Shown piece after piece: positions 38,930 through 51,748 of a stretch of 64,000 bases of DNA (position 1 is its first letter; the number at the start of each line of letters is the position of its first letter). Made by a program: the position numbers and the translations under genes. A model generated the notes under the pieces. That model saw nothing but the letters and a program-made list of their open reading frames with translations. It was not told where the DNA came from and ran no database searches. The stretch comes from Steinernema hermaphroditum. Lineage: Eukaryota > Nematoda > Chromadorea > Rhabditida > Steinernematidae. The stretch is from the NCBI GenBank assembly GCA_030435675.1, contig CM059622.1:4464001-4528000 (forward strand), in the 5' to 3' direction.

Positions 38930-39490
38930 TATTGGGCTGGGGGCACCACAAGTTCATTTTGCGACACCACAAGTTCATTTTTACTTTACAGAAATAGAGT
39001 CTAAATGTGGAAAAAGTGACCCTAGGATTCAGAAAAACTCCGACGAGACCATATGTTTCAAAGTCGACCTCCACAATGGCTCTCCATTTTGAGGCGAGAA
39101 ACTAAGCTCTCTTAGCTTTATCTTATCCTCTTCTAGGCTTGTCCATTAACCCCGAACCCTAAAGCAAATCACGCAGAATAAGACAAAGAGGTCAAAAAAT
39201 GGACCAAAACATTTTTCGACTCCAAACCCCAGTTTTTCAACGAATACGGGATCCAGCTGTTGTCCAAGAAGAAGGCCACATTGGTTCAGTCAAACACCTT
39301 CACGACAGTAAACGACCACTAGTCCTCGTCTTTTGCGCTTGACCACAATTTATATTCCAACTTCGACACATTCCAGACGATTGGCGTTGCGTACAAAGCA
39401 GCCCTTTGCGTAGGTTTTTGTTTGAACATCATGTGTAAGCCCTTTCATTTCAGAGAAAGCGCAAACGTCTCACTATAGTCAATGAACTGG
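38930..39490 (+). mobile_element. Decayed mariner-family transposon remnant
   Basis: The frame at 39182-39322 begins DKEVKKWTKTFFDSKP and continues FFNEYGIQLL, matching the C-terminal pattern of mariner transposases (D-I-KKW then a hydrophobic residue, F, SKP, F, GI, LPxRW, V, S-N/G-x-Y-F). The following sequence (39323-39480) is open in the same frame after one stop. Upstream, TTGGGCTGGGGGCACCACAA at about 38933 resembles a mariner terminal repeat, with a 20-nt direct duplication of CACCACAAGTTCATTTT beside it. The DDD/DDE catalytic region is missing, so this is dead. Family assignment is by remembered motif pattern only. Confidence 0.4.
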
Positions 39491-42438
39491 GAATATTCTA
39501 CGAAACGGCTCCTACATGCGAAAAAGATTCTTGAAAACTTCTGATTATCAAACCCCTGTGTGTGGATTTTACAGAAATCTCGGAAAAACAGGAATACTTC
39601 TTGTACCTGTTAAAAAATCTAGCAAAGCTCTCGCAACGAAAAATTTGGGTAGGAGGTTCAGTATTCAGTGAGTTTGTAATGGAAATCACTGTTTTTTGTA
39701 TATTTCTCGGGCGATTTTAGCATATGAATCCGCGTATCCAACTAATGGAAACTAATTGTTCTTTTTTCTTATATCTTGATGTGATGAAGAAAGTATGAAA
39801 GCAGTCGATCCCACCGATCCCACCGATCCCCCTTATCGACAGCTCAAAGGCGCGCGCCAATTTTTCCGTTGCCGGAGACAGACACAGGCTTTTAACGATC
39901 AAAAATTTTCATGTACTTCATTATTCGTGTACATTTATGTACAAAGTAGGAATTCTAATAGTGTGAACTAGCAAACATGGATAATGGCCTTCTATTGTTT
40001 TGGTGGCGAACAAGGTTGTATGCGACTCACGGGAACTGTGGAGGACAAACTCTGTTGCAGATATTTTTAAAATAAAAGGAGATCATCTCTAAAAGCACAA
40101 AGATGGGCGAGTTAGAAAATTTTTTACGTCCATGAACTATGCAGAGCTCTCGGGACCTCTCCTTGTTTTCGACGATCAAATTCCGTGCCTTTTCTTGTGA
40201 CGTGTGCTGTTTATGTGGCATTCATGACCTTGGAGCAACTGATTCATGAACAATCAATGTATGCCAATTGGAACTTGTGAAGTTTTCGCACAAAGTAAAC
40301 GATGACTGATAACAGCCGCATATCGTAATCCCAGTTGTACGGGTTTGGGTTGAAAGTATGTGCAGCTAACAAGAAGCTGTACTGATTTATTCGCTTTGCT
40401 GTGTTCTCTTTGTGCTTTGAGTTTCATCAGCTGTTCATTGTTTATAGATAAGAATTTTCCGACATCAAAATCTCATATGTTCTTTAAAAGCGAAGAGCTT
40501 TGCCTCTACAAAGTTGATTCCTCTAGGATTTTGATCCAAAACTACAATATGCATATGACAAGTGGAGCATGAAGAGCGGCATTAGAGACAAATGAACCGC
40601 ACTCCCTGACATCACGAACACACCGCGTCCATTCAGAATTTTAGTCCCAAAAAACACGTGGGCGCCGATTGCTATGCAAGGCTTCGCTTATTAAGAGTAT
40701 CGAAGCAGAAAAACATGGAGACCATAAGATGAAAACGGACATGCACTATGCAAGGGACTCATCTGCATCTGGACGAGACTACATCTCCGATGCAAACCTA
40801 TGCTCGACTGAAAACCAACTTAACATTCGGGAGGTTCATCAGTCACTTGTTCCACGAAAGGACACAAAAACACTTGGGACAACGATAAGTGGAAGCCCTC
40901 AAGTGTGAAACGTCTACGAAGCTGCTTTCCAGCGTCGTGCAAGCGTTAAAAATTGATGCTGTAATCGACTGTAGACGCTTTAAACACGTTAAGTATACAT
41001 GATCTTCCTGGCTCAGAAACTGAACTAAAATGCAAGAAATTAGCTTTTTGAGTGCATCGAAAAATAAAACAAGTCCGATTCTTGGAAATCCGAATGATTG
41101 CAGGCAAAAACAACACGATTGGAGAAGTGCGAGCTTGTGAGAGGTTCGAGTTGTTGTTTCTGTGAATATGGGAAAAGAGAGCAAAGTACAAAATTGCCAT
41201 TGTGACAAAGGAGATTGAAATCATTGACTGTGCAGATGCAAAAGCTGGGGTAATTCTGAGTTGTTCGTGCTTTTGATGGGCCGACACGAGCTCATTGGGC
41301 ATGCAGTGTGACGGAGAGCATGAATCGACTCATAGGATATGCCGATATCACTTGTACCAGGAACGATTAATCGCAAATTTCGCTATAAGGCCATCAATCA
41401 TTAATCACATGATGGAGTTCACAGAATCCGATTCCCTCGCAGAACCGAGATGCATTTCAACTATGGATCGTGCATAAATTAATGGGTAAAGTTGAGGCAG
41501 AAGGTCTATGCTACTGATCTCCGAAAATGTAAAATTCGAAATGTCTGACAACGGAACACTGTATGGCGATTTCCAAATAACCCAGTATATGTAGGTAAAC
41601 TCGTGGTTTTTGTGTTCTTTTCAATGTGTTCATGCGTGCATTCTAGGGAAACGGTAAAAAAAAAATACAAAATGACGCACGTCCATTTTTGAACGGAAAA
41701 ATTTGACCATCCTTACAATTTTCCATCGCCTCCAACAAAAACAGCACAAAATTATCAAAAGACTTCCGTTAGACATACAGACGTCTGCTGCTATTTGGAT
41801 AGACGAGCAAAACAAACCAAATTCGTCTAGATTAAAGAAAGTTTCTTTGTTGTCTCTGGAGGTGCACTGAAAGCTAATGAGGTAGATGTTTGCAGAAGCG
41901 TAATTTAGACTTAAAAACAACCAATTATCACTACCAAGCACACCAACAACGCAATCGAGCAAAAATTTGACGCATTTCTGCACTTCTTACATCGAAGATC
42001 ACCAATCATTGTTTTTCTAAAGCTGCACTTCGTTATGTCCATTTTTTCTTGAACATCAAGTATATTAACATTTCACGTTTTCCCGTGGGACGCAAGAACC
42101 GCGTGCACAAAGACTACTTCATTCATCATTATGCACACAATGTATAGCAGTTAATGAAAGTTCTAAGCACTAAAAAATTTTAATTCTACAGTTTCAGAAT
42201 GAGAATAATGACAGAACTATCTCTAGCATGGCCTTGGCAGATTGATTTGAGTCATAGGCTATCAGGAAGCGGCTCATGACTTATGAAAACAGATTAATTA
42301 TGTCCGTCTCCATCCTCTTAAAAGCGATTAGCTCGTTTGACTCACTTTCCTCGCACGGCTCCTGCTACTGTGGAATAAATTCGTCATAAGCAAAGACGAA
42401 GTGTCGGAAAGTGACATCATGCAACACTAAAAAGGTAC
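39491..42438. other. AT-rich tract without supported genes
   Basis: Contains two overlapping minus-strand frames at 40843-41302 and one at 41630-41983, all of about 120 codons, with AT-rich codons and no motif or splice support. A short triplicate of CCCACCGAT lies at about 39808. Nothing else seen. Confidence 0.4.
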
Positions 42439-42561
42439 CTTTTGGAAGCGCTGGCGAAACTCGTTGTTCACTGGGATGAAAGAGTTGACCAACATCGGCT
42501 GTCCGGAAGGTAGGGTCTTGTTGCCGGTGTCAAGAAATTTGAAGCTTTGGAGGGGATTCAT
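42439..42561 (-). CDS. Orphan coding-like exon (partial, unidentified)
   Basis: Forty-one codons from an ATG to a donor (GTACCT), reading MNPLQSFKFLDTGNK, then LPSGQPMLVNSFIPVNNEFR, then QRFQK. Codons are GC-rich at third positions (GAC ACC GGC AAC AAG) unlike the surrounding DNA. The frame is open for 13 more codons upstream. Its C-terminal part vaguely resembles the end of TM7 and helix 8 of a GPCR (VNN-FRQRF), but that is not enough for a call. It may be one exon of a long-intron minus-strand gene ending at 32683, or a relic. Confidence 0.35.
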
Positions 42562-43461
42562 CCTTTCTTTCTTGGGAAGCGATCGGAGTTCTAGAACGGG
42601 AACCTATATTATCTTTTCGTTAAGAGTGCTGTCGCCGCGAGCAGACGATTATGAGAGGGTGTGAATATTCATTCGCTCCAATTCGACGTATGCAATGACG
42701 GCCTAGCCATCAGGAAGTCTATTTTCATAATATAACGTCTGATCCGTTAGGCTCCGAAGGTCAAAAACGTCGAATAACGAGAACGTCAGTACGGACTAAG
42801 AAACATAGTACATCCCGCCAAAGAAAATAGCTGACAGCAACAGGAAAACGTGGTTAAAGTTAGTTGATTATATATGTTAGTAATCAATTAGGCCTAACGT
42901 CATCCGATGACACGTTCACAGCAGGCACTTTAGATTGTGAAACGTTTCCAGGAATCGTCGCTTTTTCTGGTTACAATTTAAAAGTTTTTTTCTAAATTGG
43001 AAAACCAGCTGCCGATAGATTTGCATCATCAGAAGCAGGCAGATTAGGGGATCATCGGAAGGTGGAGATTAGTAGATGACATGGAGGATTCCAGACATCA
43101 AAAATCGGTGGATATCGTAATACTTGATGTTCTCGGCTTCAACAGCTTTATGAAACCATTCACGCGCAGAAATATCCCTCGGAAAAAGCAATTTTTGAGT
43201 CGAATACAAGTTGCAGATTCGCTCCGAAGCATTTCATTTCTACAAAAATATCTCATTGATAAAGTTTTGGTATACATGTAGAAGAACAATACATGCGAGT
43301 GAGTACATTCCGAACATGTGGGAATCGGAGAGATTTAGTTCAGTTTAGTTTAGGTTAATGTCTTGAATCAGTGGACTGCGCCATACAGGACATCTTACAA
43401 AGAGAGTACTAGTAACACCATAGCAACTGGTTCTCATTTGGCTTCAGTAGCAAGGGCGGCA

Positions 43462-43644
43462 TTAGATTTTGAAGACAGCGATCTCGTGGCTGGTACGACA
43501 TCGGAGCATGGCTAAGCACAGCGAGAGGCCACCTTCTGTTCGACTGTCGGCGAGAGGAGGCAAGGCGGTGAACAGCTTCCTAACGAGGTGCATGAAACTG
43601 CGGCTCTCTGATGTCCTTATACCGTATTCCAAAGAATATTTCAA
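43462..43644 (-). other. GC-rich island, coding status unclear
   Basis: On the minus strand: FMHLVRKLFTALPPLADS followed by GGLSLCLAMLRC and a stop, with coding-like codons. The plus strand is also open for 100 codons across the same place (43469-43771). No family recognised on either strand and no good splice signals, so it may be a relic or a structured non-coding segment. Confidence 0.25.
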
Positions 43645-46374
43645 AAAGAGCAGAGACTACAAGGATGAGAAATATTTTGCAAATCAATGTTTAATTCACG
43701 TGAAGAGAGATTTCACCAAAAACTCGGCAATTCAGAAGAAGGGGCAACATAAGAACAACTGTGAGACATGATGAGCTATGTATGCAAATGTGGTAGATGT
43801 GCAAAGACGCAAATTAGATATGCGAACGAATATTCAAAGGGCATGTGGAGACACAAGCGGACTTCATTTATTCATGTTTTGGAGATGTCGAATGAGACAC
43901 ATTCAAGATTGGTCACTATAAATAGGGAGTATGATATTTGATGCAGCGTCTGTCTGAACAATACTCGTATACAGATTACATGAATTAATCAAAGCGACAT
44001 TAATCAAGAGCTGAACGACAAAATTCGAAGACCGAAAATAGCATTGTTCATCTAAAATCGGCGATCTTTCTACGTTTTCAACACTGCTAACTACGTAAAA
44101 GACTCGGCTTATCTTTTTTTTATCGGATCTTGTTGACATTGTGGCCAGAATACGCACAAGCGCAACTCCGTCAATTTTGAAATTGTGTTATAATCTTTAA
44201 AAGAATGCTCTTCGACAAATCTTACAAAGAGGATTAAAAACTAGAATAACTAAAGGCTTCTAAATATAAACAAATAATTAAAACGCTTTTATGATCATTA
44301 AGTAGATTGATCGACAGAACGCAAGGGAAATCAAACTCCTGCAGGTTGTTGAACCAAAAACGCTTCTAGCACAGTGGTTGTTGAGTGTTATCGTGACAGT
44401 GTCTTGATTAAGCGATCATAGGTAGTACCACAGCTTCTCACCGCACTTCAAAACGGACAAAGGGCAATTTTTCTCACGAAGCGACCGAAGCACATCTGGA
44501 AGTGAATGGGAGAGACTGAGTGTGCTAGGCAGACATGAAACTCGTCACTGAGAAAATAAAGTACATCCCAGGATAAGATGTGAGTTTCTTTATCCATGAC
44601 CGGGTTCCTTTAATACAGAGCAATATGTAACCGTACCTATCTAGACGGCAGATTGTTGAATATTGGATAACAGATGCATTAGGACAAGAATTCAGTTGTA
44701 AATAGGTTCACAAGTTTTACGGGTTTGCCAGAGTGTAATGAGTGAGCATCGCAGAGCGATCGAACTTAGATGGCACTCTGAAGGATCGCCGTATTTGGAA
44801 CAAAACAAAAACATTCTGATGGACTCCTCAATTTTATTTACGTCATCGGACAGTGTCGTCTGGAATGCGGACCGGATGCTCAGCAAAGCGAAATTTGACG
44901 ATTTCAGTGGCATGTGAGGCGAAACACAAAATATTTTCGGAATGACGTTGGAAACTGCTTCTGCACGTCATATTGCCTTGAAATTGAGATCGCACGATTC
45001 ATTTGGTCACTTTTCAGTCACAATCCCCAAGTTCTTGGTTGCCTAGATCTGCTACCTAGTGCTGTTACAAATTTAAAAGTTTTGAAATCCCAAACCACCC
45101 GGGGATTGTCCAAATTAATGGAAAGGGAATCACGGGACGCTTTTTCAGGTGGTGGAAGGCGCGTTTCAGAAGAGTAGATAGATATTGAGATATTGCAATT
45201 CAGTGGGGGTGAGTCTATGTATCATAATGCACCGCACTGTATAAGCAGAAGTAGCATGGCATTCAAGGGAAGGCAAAGTCTCAGGTGACAGCGAAAGTCA
45301 CGGGATTAGGACGTACACATCATTGGAGTACTCGAAGTACAACAAATAAGAATGACTATTAAGTTCGTACTCGATTATGCAAATCACATCGAGGAATTTC
45401 ATCTTCATCATTCACCCAAAAAGGAAGTGCTCAATCGTGAAATTGGTATTTCCTTTGCCAGCACGAATGCCATATCCAAAATGTATTCAGAACAATAGCG
45501 TCCAAGTCCACGCAAGAAATCTTGAAAAACAATTTTCTCACGAAACTGGAACTGAACGAACGTAAACGAATTCCCGAGAATCGATCGGAGCAAATCTGTG
45601 AAGCTAAGCACTTAAATAACAAAGGAAATGTATAAAGCATATATGTGATCACTCTGATCACCGCGATCAGCCTGATCCATGTTTTCCGATCCATGCATGT
45701 TTTACTCATCCATGTCCATACCTACCTCTTAACCACGCTGACATGAGCGAAAGACTCATTTAAGTTCTTAAATTGATATAAATTTTGAAGCGAAGCGGAC
45801 CGTGTGCAACAATATAAAGAATTGAAAGCATTCTCAAAAATTTCCATGGTATGATCTATCAAAAAGGATTTTTTTTTGTTGAGACTCGTTTCTGTTTTTG
45901 CTGAACAATGAGAAGCATACAGTTTCAGCATCATGTCATTCTCAACCGCCTCATCGCAGCAACACTGAATCAATCATAAATAACGCAAAATTATGTAAGC
46001 AGTATGAAGACATAAGTACTCAGAAGACGTGTTCATGGAATATATAATAGAAAAAAAATATATAAAAGAACAAAGGCCGTTGACAATGTAAACACCCGCT
46101 GACCGCAAAACACAATTTTATTGTCTTCAAAAGACAAAGAGGGCATTCAAATATTTGGGTTTTCATCAGGAGTGTTCGCACTTTAATATGAGACGATGTG
46201 AAACCCATTGAAATCAAAATAAACATATATGAAACGATGCACAGTTTATCGTCATCGTTGCGCTCAATCAACGTCTATGAGTATGAGTACAAAAAGGCAA
46301 AGTACCACACCGTAGTCGTAGGTCTTCTTCTGGCTTCAGTGCAGGATACGGCGTCAGAGACGATTCTTCAGGTG

Positions 46375-46600
46375 TCAAAGCGAAAAGCTGAACACGAGAA
46401 CAACAAGGTGATGGAACGCATTGGGCCAAGGAATCTTATTTAACGACACAGACTTCGGAGGTTGGAACGATTCTGCGGTGGCGCGGTCGGACGACAGTGG
46501 CGGGCCTCCTGGAAAGGCGTTCTCCAGACCCTTCACCACCGTCCCAAAAAAAACGGTGCCATCTCTGTGGTGGTGATGGCTTACAATGAGCAGGAAGCTA
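46375..46600 (-). pseudogene. GC-rich island with cyclophilin-like string, possible relic
   Basis: Minus-strand frame containing DGTVFFGTVVKGLENA, which resembles the cyclophilin strand pattern (DGKHVVFGxVVxGLE), then GGPPLSSDRATAE. No remaining cyclophilin sequence is seen on either side. Low confidence; an internal acceptor-like CCTTTCCAG at about 46510 suggests an alternative reading. Confidence 0.2.
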
Positions 46601-49539
46601 ATATACGAAATGTTATTTCGAAATGGCCTTATATACATTTAGTGCAATTTTTCGAACACAATTAGTTTCGTCTCGAAGGATCAAAAATCGGTCGTTGTCT
46701 TGCACAAAGTTGTTTACTGCTTATCCCTTCGGGCATTTTTCCGAATATTGCGTATAAATATAAATTCTTTTCTCTATAAAGGGAAATTTGAAGAGTTCAA
46801 AATTTTCAAAATAGGAGTTCGCTAAGCATGCTTCATTTCCTATGAATGCGGAGACTACAAGAAAAGAATGAAGGTACAGCAGGCTATAAGCACACTTCCC
46901 CTTTAAGTCATAAAAACAAGACGTAAATGAGAAAATGTCCCGGACTTCCACCTACATTTCAATTATCGTATCCAGATAACAACAACATGTTCATGTTCTA
47001 AATTTATCAAGTTCCTGGTCGAGTTCTCCTTATGTCCTCACATCGCATACTAATTCTGTAGGGCGAACTTTCATAGCAGTTTGCGGCGGGTAACTTATTT
47101 CTGTCGTTCTAGCTCAACAAGAAGAGGGAACGCGAGCTCGATGACGTGAAATGCTTCATACATGCGGTTAGAAAACTTTATAGGAGTTATTTAAATTCAG
47201 AAGATTAATTCGATCTGCTTGAGGTCGTTTCTAAGACAAGTAGTCCTAAGTTACTAAAAATAGTTAAAAGAAAAGATTCTCCATGTATTTTTCTATTTTT
47301 CTACAAAGTACTAATAAGCATGTCTCGTTTTTTTTGTGGTTTTAAATTTGACTTGTTTATAAAGAAGTATACAAATGGACTAATGTTTACTGTCGCCACC
47401 AAAAAACGGTAATGTTCCACGACAAGATTAAGTGCGATTAAATGGATCAAAGTTCCTTCATTACGGTTATTTTCGTAGCAGGAACTAGACGAACTGTTTT
47501 CGATGAATGTAGTGGAAAACAGCTCAATATAAGTGCAGTCTTGAACATTCTTGAAAACAGTTTCAGTAGCACAACTGAAGTGCATTCTTGCGTCTTGCTT
47601 CGATAGGTGTGCTCCAGAAATTTCAGAGACTAGCAGTTCTTGTAGAACATCGCCTAGGAGATTACGGCTGGCTAATAACAGTCTCCTAGTGTGGTAATCC
47701 GCAAATCAAAACTTCAACAAGCTTCAGCGACAATAAGACCAGAATATAACTATTGGACACACCTCACGAGGACACAAGAAGACTTTCAAAATCAAATGAG
47801 AGAGCTTATGAACGTAAAGAAGCGATCTTTAATGAGAGCCGAGAAGAGAGCGAACTATTCACACAAGAAAGTGTCAGCTATTATTGAAGGAGGTACCCGT
47901 CTTCCCTCATCCCTTCAAATGCACCCTTCGTGAGAAAAACAGCCAATTTTTGCACATATAATTAGAGCCTTAACTTAATTGCGTCTGCTTTCCGGAACGT
48001 ACTTTATACAAAGACTCTATATTATGTGTTATATCCTATTGTCAGGTCGTAAATTGTCCTGTCTTTGTAAGCACAATATGTCATTGAATTTATTGACTAT
48101 TTGAAGGTGCATTTGCTAGGTATGGAGCAAAGTTGCAGGTGGTTAATACTTTAGGTAGCTCGTACAGTATCTTGCATCTCGGAATGTCCAGGTTCCAAGT
48201 CACGGACTGTCAAAACAAAATAGTCCTCCAACATCCCAACATCAAGTTTGAAGCTATAATTCATAGTCCATGGCTGGAATTAACTGACCTCAATGGTGCA
48301 TCAATCAATTTGGATCTGACACAAAGTACTGTGAACGTAGACAATCTTCATCACAGGCGCCATTTGTAACAACCCAATAGAATGGTGTTAGTTGCGCTTT
48401 CACTATATTTCTAACTTTTGGACTTTTGCATACTACTCAGAGCTCACAAAGTAGCACCATCAGTCCCACTCACTGCTATATTCTGCAAAGCACTTAGATG
48501 CATTTAGCTAATATCACAGTAAACGGTCATCACAAGATGTTTTCAAAGGACGCACTTCTTAGTGTACTATATAGTTTATTTCAATTATGTGTAGCTGATG
48601 AACCAGCTCCGTGGAAGGATATGACTCGTTTACGACCACCCACCGACCATTATTTTTAACACAGCCTGCAGACTACTCAGACAGTGCACTTATGGAAGAA
48701 TTGTTTTCTATGAATAGGAGACCAGCGAAGTAAATAAAAAATCTGAGGATGCATCAAAGATCTACAAGATAGCAAAGATCTCTGAAACTTGCTTGCATCG
48801 GAGCACTTTTTCCTCTGTAGACTCATCCTTAGAGGTCTTTGCGCGAATTTAATATTGCTGAAAACGTGAAACCCGTAAATATCTCAGCTACGATGAAATA
48901 CGAGTCGCTTCGAATGCCTGGATTACAATCTTACACTACTTTCAGAAAAGAGAACATCCGTATGGTTTCATTAAAACTGGAAATGCTATGTCATAGTATG
49001 CTCCACAGAACTTAAGGAATAAATCGCAAGTGCAAGATCTGCGGAACGGCCCGCTAATACATTGATGCATGCCTACTTGAAGAATGAAAGTCACACGAAA
49101 GAACAGCTGAAAAAGTCGGCGACTTCCTTGTGAGTCATTTAACCGACATTCCCTTTGTTTTTCCAAGAAGAGCTCCTAAAGATCGGCTGTTATCGTCGCG
49201 TTTCTTAAATGTCAACACTCAAAGATGTAGCTCTGCGATGCTCAGTGCATCGACAGCTAGAAACATCCGGTCATTTTGCTGAGCAGTTTGAAATCGAACG
49301 ATTTCCCACCGCTTCGCTCTGATCCCTATCACGAAAATGACTGTTATTGTCTGTAACATCTGTCTAGTACACATACGACGGGGAACATTGTTTGCATTCT
49401 GTATTTCCCTCGGTTTCCCTTCAAGCAAATCTACTTCTACAAAATTAACTTTCCTTTAAAACAGTCTTTATTACTTTAGTAATCTAGAACGCGATTAATT
49501 GTGATTTTACATACATATGGGAAGCAACAAGCAAGCGGG
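46601..49539. other. AT-rich spacer before the gene-dense block
   Basis: Short frames only (for example 47691-47933 and 48133-48369), AT-rich and motif-free. The minus-strand AATAAA of spo-11 is at 49467-49472. Confidence 0.4.
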
Positions 49540-50846
49540 TCAGAGATAGCGATAGCCTAGTCTCTTCAGGCATTGGGGAATGTAAACGCTGGTCATGTAT
49601 CTAGCTGAAATTCCACTTATAGCTTCCAGTTCCAGCTTGAAATCCTCTCTGACCATGAGTTGTAACTGAAACGCAAGCACTAGATACGAAATGGATGTGA
49701 ACCTCACCTCCTCAACAACGGTATGTTCGCTCAGTGTTAGTGCCCTCCCCAGGAGTCCGTTCAGTCGCTTCTTGTCTCCAGGTTGCAGTCGGAGGAACTG
49801 GTCGCCACCGATGGGAAGGCGTTTCGCGTCAGACGGCCTCATTCCAAGCCAGATGATGTCGGGTACAAAGCAGTTTTCGTTCACAGCGGACGGCGTTTCG
49901 GCTCCATACTTGTAAGTCATAAAAATTGCGATTCCTGCAACACAGAGTGAATAACTATACATGATCATGTCAAACCGTGAGGGTCGGCGTCGGTCAAACA
50001 GAAACAAGGAACCCTTGTTATCTCGATGATTCTCCTGAGCACGTGGCGAGTACAGATATCCGGATAGCCACGTCCCTGAAATCGAGGTTCTAGTACAGCT
50101 GTTACTTATCAGGACTTACGGTTACGAGCAGAGCATCGGGGAACCTCCTCCTGAAATCTTCGTACAGCAACGTCTGGAAAGTGGCGTCCTTCTCCACGAC
50201 AAGCACGAAGCGACCGAAGCCCACAATGCGTTTCGAAAGGAGCGACTCTTCGATGCTGATCACGGCGTGTTCGCAGCTGCTTCCGTCCTCGAAAAGCAGT
50301 TTTCCAATTAGTTGTCCTCTGCTGGTGCTTAACTATATCAATATGTCCAAATCCAGCAGTAACGACCGTACCAAATTCAAATCGCGTCTTGTACAATTCA
50401 GCAGTCGACAAATCGAAGTTACTGCTGCGTCAAAAGTTCTCTGCGACCCATATAAACGCTTCTGCTCGTAGAATACATCCCTAAATGGAGCAAAAGGTAA
50501 ATTCTAGGACGTTTACTAGTTATTCACCTCCGTGTAGCCATGGAATTAGTGGTTAGCTTGTAATGAATTAAAGACAGTGCCTTGATAATCAAGGCGAACC
50601 TTTCGCGGTTCTTAAATGTTAGTTTGATGCTGTGCGTCCTTCCGTCGGGCCTAAAACGAGAACAAATAGAACACAGGAAACCAGGAAGTGCAGCGACAAA
50701 GCAACGATGAAGAAAACTCACAGAATCGTGCAGAGGCAAAGCTCTTCGCCGTTCTGTAGCAGTTCGATAAATTCGAAGATGACCGACTCGATAAGCCCTA
50801 GAATTGCATCGCGGTGTTGGTTGACAAGAGGAGAGGTCGTTATCAT
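49540..50846 (-). CDS. spo-11: SPO11 meiotic double-strand-break transesterase
   Basis: Topoisomerase VI-A-like enzyme that cleaves DNA through a tyrosine and starts meiotic recombination in germ-cell nuclei. Exons (minus): 50722-50846, 50528-50650, 50372-50480, 50120-50332, 49976-50075, 49708-49934, 49540-49665, giving 340 residues. A trans-splice-like acceptor (CTATTTCCAG) 7 nt before the ATG supports this start. The WHD carries RRDVFYEQKRLYGSQ with the catalytic tyrosine at about residue 87 (yeast has RDIFY). Then SRGQLIG, FVLVVEKDATFQ with the Toprim glutamate at about 166, TGRGYPD, and DADPHG with metal-binding aspartates at about 219 and 221, followed across a 41-nt intron by IFMTYKYGAE and IIWLGMRPSD. 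Poly(A) signal AATAAA is about 70 nt past the stop. All catalytic residues are present. It is shorter than the C. elegans and human proteins (roughly 400 residues) because the N-terminal tail is short. Confidence 0.95.
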
Positions 50847-51748
50847 GCGAAACCTGGAAATAGGGAATTAATAAATGATGTCTAGTATTGGCAAAAAAAA
50901 AACAGCATAAAATACACGTAAATTCGTTATTCACTCCGGCTACTCGTTAAAATAACATGTTCCTTCAATCTTCTCTTCACCTCCTCCGGCAAATGAAAAA
51001 GCATGACAGTGATCAGAACATCACACCGTTGCAGTTCCATTCAAATTGCAACGGAAACAGTGTATTAAACAAAATTTTGCGCTTAATATTCCAAAAATTG
51101 TGAAAGCACTAAAATTGCGTGCTAAAATCTGATGCGCACTGACTTGTCCGCCATCTGCTTCATGTAAGCGAACGATATGAACGCGATATATGTTCACTAA
51201 ACGTAAAAATGCAAAATCAAAAGCTCTCGCGGTAAGAGACAGGGACAAAAATGCAGGGTCGGAAGCAGGGTTAGAAAAGCAGTCAGACATTCAAACCGGG
51301 CGCCTTTTGTTGCTTGTCTTTTTTGTTTTCCAACCGATCTCACGTCTGCATAATTTCAAAAATGACATTCCTGACTTCAGTCTAAATGCTTTTTTTAAGC
51401 TGGCATGAGGTCTTTGATTCGCGAAAATAAGGTCAAAGTCGAAGCCCAAAATCATGCTATTATCAGCACCTGTTTACCTAACTATCTAAACTTGTCGTCA
51501 CTATTTTCTGAAAAAAGTTGCACTGGAGGCAATGATATGCTTGTCTACTTGTATGACTGTTTCGCTGAATTGTCATTGCAAGAACGTATTGGCTGCCTAT
51601 TGCAGGTTTGCATAAGAATCGACCTGGAAGACGGAAGTTCCGCGTTTGATTTTCAGGTAATGTTCCAAATGTGATTCACTCTTCAAATCCACACAAATAG
51701 TTAAACTTTATTATGGTGCAAGAATATTAATTCAATTTAGCAAATTTA
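50847..51748. other. Spacer, no gene seen
   Basis: Holds the 5' flank of spo-11 and the 3' end of the secreted-protein gene, with AATAAA on the minus strand at about 51706-51711. The plus-strand frame at 51405-51674 has AT-rich codons and no motif. Confidence 0.4.

Noticed and set aside
40843..41302. Two overlapping minus-strand frames of about 120 codons
   Set aside because: Mutually overlapping, AT-rich codons, no conserved motifs; consistent with chance.
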